From Enchytraeus crypticus (lineage: Eukaryota; Annelida; Clitellata; Enchytraeida; Enchytraeidae): a stretch of DNA of 64,000 bases. How positions within the stretch are numbered: the first letter of the stretch is position 1; each line of letters starts with the position of its first letter. The stretch covers positions 2,048,501 to 2,112,500 of the forward strand of contig CAJHZI010000705.1 in the NCBI GenBank assembly GCA_905160935.1, in the 5' to 3' direction. The notes below the pieces were generated by a model, which was not told the DNA's origin, did not search any database, and worked only from the letters and a program-made list of their open reading frames with translations. Shown here in pieces: positions 59,181-64,000 of the stretch. Position numbers and translations under genes: made by a program.

Positions 59181-59903
59181 TCAAGATTTGTTGAAGCAGA
59201 CTGCATTAAATCTTTGCAAAGTCATGGAATGCCTTTGCCAAAGAAAAGATGTCTCTCGCTTATCGCCTGTTTGCTCTGCAATAAGTCTGCCTATGCCATT
59301 AATAAAGTCAACTCCTTCGGGATTCATCGGGCCCATGGCTTCAATGGCCACCGAAACAACTTCATATCCTAAGGACAGATCACGGTATTTATCCAACTTC
59401 CTTGAGGCGGCATGAACAGCAGCTCCACCGGCTGTGACTGAAGTCGTATTGAGGTAGGAGTTTGCCATAGTGTCAATGACCGTGACGTCCCATACGGCAC
59501 ATTTACCGTTGCACCAGGGCACTAAAGTCATGCCGTCCGGACGCTTGCCGTCTGATCTGGACAACCCACTTGGTTCCTTAGAGGAAGGGATGCCTGCTCT
59601 TGAAAGTGCTCGCCATATTAAGTCATTTAAATTGTGATGGCGAGACATTCTACCTGAGCTTCGTTTGCAAGAGAGGCCGTGGAGACCTAAAGCGTCGACT
59701 TCATGACCGCAGGGGCACATGTGAGGCTCGCAAGTTTTCGCCCCTAAACAGAAATTAACGGCTACTCGAATCGCCTCATTGTCTAAGAAAGCCCACAAGA
59801 AGCAACAGGGAGAGCGTGAAGCCAGTCGCTGCTTCTTTTGGTTGATACAGCTAGGAGTCGTGCTCTGTCTGCTGCATTGGACTGGGATTCTAACAGACTG
59901 TTA
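59181..59903 (-). pseudogene. LINE C-terminal domain: CCHC knuckle plus RPD...D nuclease-like motif
   Basis: An uninterrupted frame runs from a stop at 59901-59903 to the stop at 59181. In the part from 59798 (residue 1), TCEPHMCPCG...H40...C44 forms a CCHC knuckle (C28, C30, H40, C44). KRPDG (85-89) and VWDVTVIDT (102-110) give the RPD-x(15)-D spacing of PD-(D/E)XK-type, R2-like restriction-like endonucleases. The NLNDLIWRALSRAGIPSSKE block is typical of a C-terminal protein I recall from many marine-invertebrate retrotransposons. No ATG starts the frame and the RT lies outside, so the copy is 5'-truncated. Assignment to a clade is tentative. Confidence 0.6.
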
Positions 59904-59929
59904 TAAATCCAATCCACTATAGGACGGTC

Positions 59930-59930
59930 C

Positions 59931-59964
<34 letters not shown>

Positions 59965-59996
59965 ATTATTATTGTTGTTATTATTATTATTATTAA

Positions 59997-60040
<44 letters not shown>

Positions 60041-60045
60041 ATTAT
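59930..60045. repeat. (ATT)n then (AGT)n microsatellites
   Basis: ATT repeats to about 59995, followed by about 13 AGT units. They begin where the LINE frame loses homology. Confidence 0.95.
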
Positions 60046-61279
60046 TTTATTTTAAATTATTTTTTATAATTCTATCTTTAAAGTATTATTTTAATTTTTA
60101 TGATCACTATTATTAAGTGTACTTTTAATATTTCTGTTTAGTAGAGATACTATATAATATCATCCTCCAATACTATACTGTAAATTATTTTACATATAGT
60201 TCAAATAAAGCCATGGTAAAAATTTACCTCAAGATTTTACGTGAACAGTTTTCTTTTAAGATACTACGGTACAATACTATAATCTAATTTTCACCTTAAT
60301 CTACTGTCTTCAGGCAATCCATTATGGCTTTAAAAATAACATCAGCGACAGGAATATAATAATTATTGTAACAATACCTAATATGCTATATTACTGTAAT
60401 TAAAAATATTATTAATTTTCTCTCTTCAAAAACAACTGAAACATTTATTTGTTAACCAGTTTTAAACTTTTAATCTGTTTTTAATCTATGACAAATTTCG
60501 AAAAGTTGCTTTCAAGACGTTCTTGGTTTTGCCACATCAACATCGACGTTACATTTAATCCTTGCAAACATTTGTACGAAACATTCGAAGTTTAAAGTAA
60601 CATCTACAGTACGTTACATAACGTTGCGCTTAATTAATGCAATTTCAGCCGAATCAAATGAGTGCACTGACATCGGCCTAATGCAGGAATTTAGATACAC
60701 GCCAACTCGTTAGAGGCCTGAGCTGTGATTTGATCCCGCACCCAGTGAACTTCCGATACTCTGACAACTTTGCCGTTAGCTAACCTCATTTATCATTCAC
60801 GCCATAGACCGATTTATAAAAAATGGCCTTTAAATCGAACCACATTATTGGTTTATTATATTTAGTAAAGCAAATTATCGCGCAATCCATTTCAGGCTAG
60901 TGCGTGTGTAAAGTTATACGTACAAGAAAGAAAAGTAAAATGTATAGAAATACAAGAAGTTCATTTACAGTATGTAAAGTCAATAATGCACACAATAATA
61001 CTACTATATAGCAATACACAAAATAATAATATAATAATACTACATGCACTTTCCTATTGTTTGTGTAATCTGTGCTGTGATGAACAAATAAACGTTACTA
61101 AGCGATAAAAAATATTGCCAACTGATTGATTTTTATATACTACTAATGCGACGATAGAATACCCATCTTGAGGGCAAGCTTGCTCATGTGTAGAATATGA
61201 CAGGCTTGAACTTTAGCGTAATGATCTGGCGGTTTACTTTTGCCATATCAACGGCTTATCTGACGCTAAATAATAAGAC
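60046..61279. other. Non-coding stretch
   Basis: AT-rich, no supported feature. Confidence 0.5.
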
Positions 61280-61835
61280 GTGGCTAGAGTACTGATGGCA
61301 AGTATACTGATCATTAGTGTACTAATCTAGTGTATTGATGACTAGTGTACTGATGACTAGTGTACTGATGACAAGTGTACTGATGACTAGTGTACTGATG
61401 GCTAGTGCACAGATGACTAGTGTACTAATCTAGTGTACTGATGACTAGTGTACTGATGACTAGTGAACTGATGACTAGTGTACTGATGACTAGTGTATTG
61501 ATGACTAGTGTATTGATGACTAGGGTACTGATTACTAGTGTATTGATGTGCTGATGAGTATAGATTAAGTGTGCTGATGACTAGTTTGCTGATTGCTAGT
61601 GTACTGATTGCTAGTACACTGATGACTAGAGTACTAATCTAGTGTACTGACAACTAGTGTACTTATGTACTGATGACCAGTGTACTGATGACTAGTACAC
61701 TTATGACTAGAGTACTAATCTAGTGTACTGATGACTAGTACACTTATGACTAGAGTACTAATCTAGTGTACTGATGACTAGTGCACTTATGTACTGATAA
61801 CTAGTGTACTGAATACTAGTGTACTGATTAATAGT
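61280..61835. repeat. 15-bp minisatellite with higher-order units
   Basis: About 35 units of CTAGTGTACTGATGA. Variants such as TACTAATCTAGTG and GTGTACTTATGTACTGATGA occur. At 61690-61790 a 43-bp compound unit (ACTGATGACTAGTACACTTA, then TGACTAGAGTACTAATCTAG) repeats at least twice, showing higher-order amplification. Confidence 0.95.
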
Positions 61836-62204
61836 TTGAAGACAGTGGACATCGTTAGTGTATCAACATGTGATTCTATTTTTGTGTCATGCTAAACACT
61901 TAGAAATTTAATTAATGTACAGTGAAATTCAGTTTAAAATAAATGTAATTACAATTTTAGTTTCACACTAATTAAATGTCACTGTTCATTTTTCACCTAA
62001 TGTAAAATTTTAAGAAACTTTAGTCAATTTTCAAGACTGAAACTCAGGAATGCTATTGGATTATGTAAAACAATTTGTTTAATAGTACGTTTACTTATTT
62101 TCTTCAATAAATAATTTAATCAATAATTTTTCCTGATGCTTAATAATGTGCAAAAAATTTTAGAAATGGATTGTTGCAACTTGTTGACTAAGTCACCCAT
62201 TAAT
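61836..62204. other. Non-coding stretch
   Basis: No supported feature. Confidence 0.5.
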
Positions 62205-62325
62205 CTGTATGACTAGTTAGATGCCCACTGCTGATCGTACAGTTCAGTGTTCAAATCCATTTTACTTCTCGTCATGGATATATTTCCGAGACAAGAAACT
62301 GACGTTAAACTCAATACTACCATTT
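62205..62325 (+). mobile_element. Old SINE-B-type copy
   Basis: A-box-like GACTAGTTAGATGCCCAC, B-box-like GTGTTCAAATCC, then TCCGAGACAAGAAACTGACG and TTAAACTC. Diverged but complete in order. Confidence 0.45.
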
Positions 62326-63680
62326 AAACGTATTGTTGAGATACATATAGTTCTTTATGTAAAATAGACATAGTTTCTATAGTATACAGATAAAACAGCC
62401 CAGTCGTTGCTTACACACTACAGAAACTATTTACATTCAAACAATATGGCATTGTCTAGCTGACAGAACCAATAAATTTACAAAAAATGTTTCACAGACG
62501 TTTGACATTTACGGGTACATAGTGTTAAGTGAAATATTGTATATTTCACAATTCTAGCCATAATATGATATGACTCAACGATTAGATATTATACCATTTA
62601 TAACTAAATAAAGCTATCCATTGTTCTTAACATTTAGAAAAAAATAGAATCTTACATAATCTTTCGATGAGAAATTAATAATTTTGATAACAATAATTAT
62701 TTAATTCCTTTTCAAATACATTAGTCAAGCTTTTGTAATAATTGCTTCATTTTTCAATTTCGTCCGTTTCATAATTTTTTGTTCTAAATTTCACTCTCTT
62801 CAAATGTAACGCAAATTTTATCAAAACGCTGTATTTTTCGAACTAATAGTTAATTGTAAGCTAAGAGAATGGGAATTGATTCTTTGTAAATGACGAGATT
62901 TAGAATAAATATGTAATTAACAATATAATAAATTATGTGTAGCAAATACAGTATGTAATAGCATTGTGTAGCCGTTTCATCGTATAAAATAAACTCGCCT
63001 TGTCTCGCGCAAATGAGCAAAGAGCCTAATTAATTCAAAGTGTGACCTAAATCCAATGTCTCTTCTTTTGCTACATTTAAACAAAATGAGGTCCTTTCTT
63101 TAAAACAACACATAATTAAGGATACCAAATTGGTTTTGCTGTACCTCATTAGTTATCTGAGTAAGTCGAGCTTTAATGAACAGTAATATATTACGTCTAT
63201 CTATTCTCAACATGTTTTTAGCGTAAACAACGCAAGACAAGTAATTTCATGTTAAGATGAACAGTTTGCAATAAATCCTACTTAAGAATAGAATACAGAA
63301 AATACTGTATCCTGTTGTACAGCGCTTAACTCAATATCATCCTGTAATCATAATTACCTGCAAATAAAATCAAATCTCGATATTAAACTAAAACGGATGA
63401 TTGCAATAAATTTTTAATTCACAATTCACATTTAATTAAGAGATTTAAATTTAACATTTCAATTATTTTTCTGCATACCTTCTAAATAGTAAATTTCAAA
63501 TCCAAATTCATCGGCTGGTAATAAATGAATGATCCTGTACCGCTGTATGATTTTCTTATAGTGAAAGCATGGTCTGTGGATTAAGCGTCAGAGCTGCAGC
63601 AATTTCATTCTGTCAAAATTGTAAATTCATAAATAAAAAATATGGTCCCATTATGAAATGAACAAAATTATGTATATACT
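62326..63680. other. Non-coding stretch
   Basis: AT-rich, no supported feature. Confidence 0.5.
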
Positions 63681-63855
63681 CATCACCATCATCATCATCT
63701 TACCGTGAATCCCAGTTTAACCTGGATCTGGATACGAATAGACCTTCTTTCACATTCGTTTTAGAGAATTTTGTAGCAGTTTCTGAAGCCTAGGCGCTCA
63801 CCAACCGAATGCTCTTTCTGACGTTGGTTTGGATCTTAGTGCTCTGTCACCACAA
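63681..63855 (-). mobile_element. Family C retroposon, copy 7
   Basis: CATCACCATCATCATCATCT tail, AATCCCAGTTTAACCTGGAT, AAGCCTAGGCGCTCACCAAC, CTGACGTTGGTTTGGATCTT and AGTGCTCTGTC. Truncated at the 5' end relative to 29385-29650. Confidence 0.65.
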
Positions 63856-64000
63856 TTCTACAAAATTCCTTAGAATTTCATAGGCCTATAAACTGTAAAT
63901 GCTACTTTATTTCCAAACCTTATCACCACGGTGTTACTACGAAACAGACGCAAAGTTTACTGGGCTTATTGTAATATTCGTAGAAAACTGAGGAATGCAA
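63856..64000. other. Non-coding edge
   Basis: No supported feature before the window ends. Confidence 0.5.

Overview
This window is AT-rich metazoan nuclear DNA. It is gene-poor and dominated by retroposons, simple repeats and minisatellites. There are no operons, rRNA genes, functional-looking tRNA genes, CRISPR arrays or prokaryotic features. Reverse transcriptase (RT) fragments, tRNA-derived SINEs and short ORFs bounded by GT...AG signals all point to an intron-containing animal genome. Several SINE families share a GACGTTAA-type 3' end, which from memory resembles SINE/LINE ends of molluscs and other marine invertebrates. I would guess a lophotrochozoan, probably a mollusc, with low confidence, and I cannot name a species.

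Layout. 1-9.7 kb: scattered SINEs, a CATC-tailed retroposon, a nested hAT-like element and a large (TC)n array. 9.8-13.2 kb: a dense mobile-element block holding a CR1/L2-type LINE fragment with the YADD motif and an in-frame stop, a 760-bp TA-flanked element with ~200-bp inverted repeats, and several copies of a LINE 3' end (called LINE-A here). 13.5-16.3 kb: a 32-bp minisatellite and then the best host-gene evidence, two consecutive minus-strand phase-0 exons at 16022-16297 and 15522-15851. 17.7-23.4 kb: retroposons, a pentamer-based array and perfect hairpins. 24.9-27 kb: two possible terminal exons on opposite strands. 27-41 kb: mostly non-coding, with microsatellites and a 60-bp tandem array. 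41.7-51 kb: a probable signal-peptide first exon (minus), a GC-ending-codon exon (plus), weaker candidate exons, a proline-rich ORF and several SINEs. 53-60 kb: short repeats, SINEs and a LINE C-terminal domain with a CCHC knuckle and an RPD...D nuclease-like motif. 61.3-61.8 kb: a 15-bp minisatellite with higher-order structure.

How the parts relate. The retroposon families are LINE-A, a tRNA-SINE family (SINE-B, at least six near-complete copies plus 3' fragments), an unclassified retroposon (family C, seven copies), a second tRNA-SINE (SINE-D), SINE-F and (TTA)n-tailed repeat E. They account for most of the recognisable structure. Each tends to carry its own tail repeat, so many microsatellites look seeded by retroposition. 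Some SINE or LINE 5' ends are folded back into inverted repeats. Exon calls rest on reading frame, splice consensus and phase alone. I did not recognise a conserved host protein family in any of them, so confidences are low to moderate.
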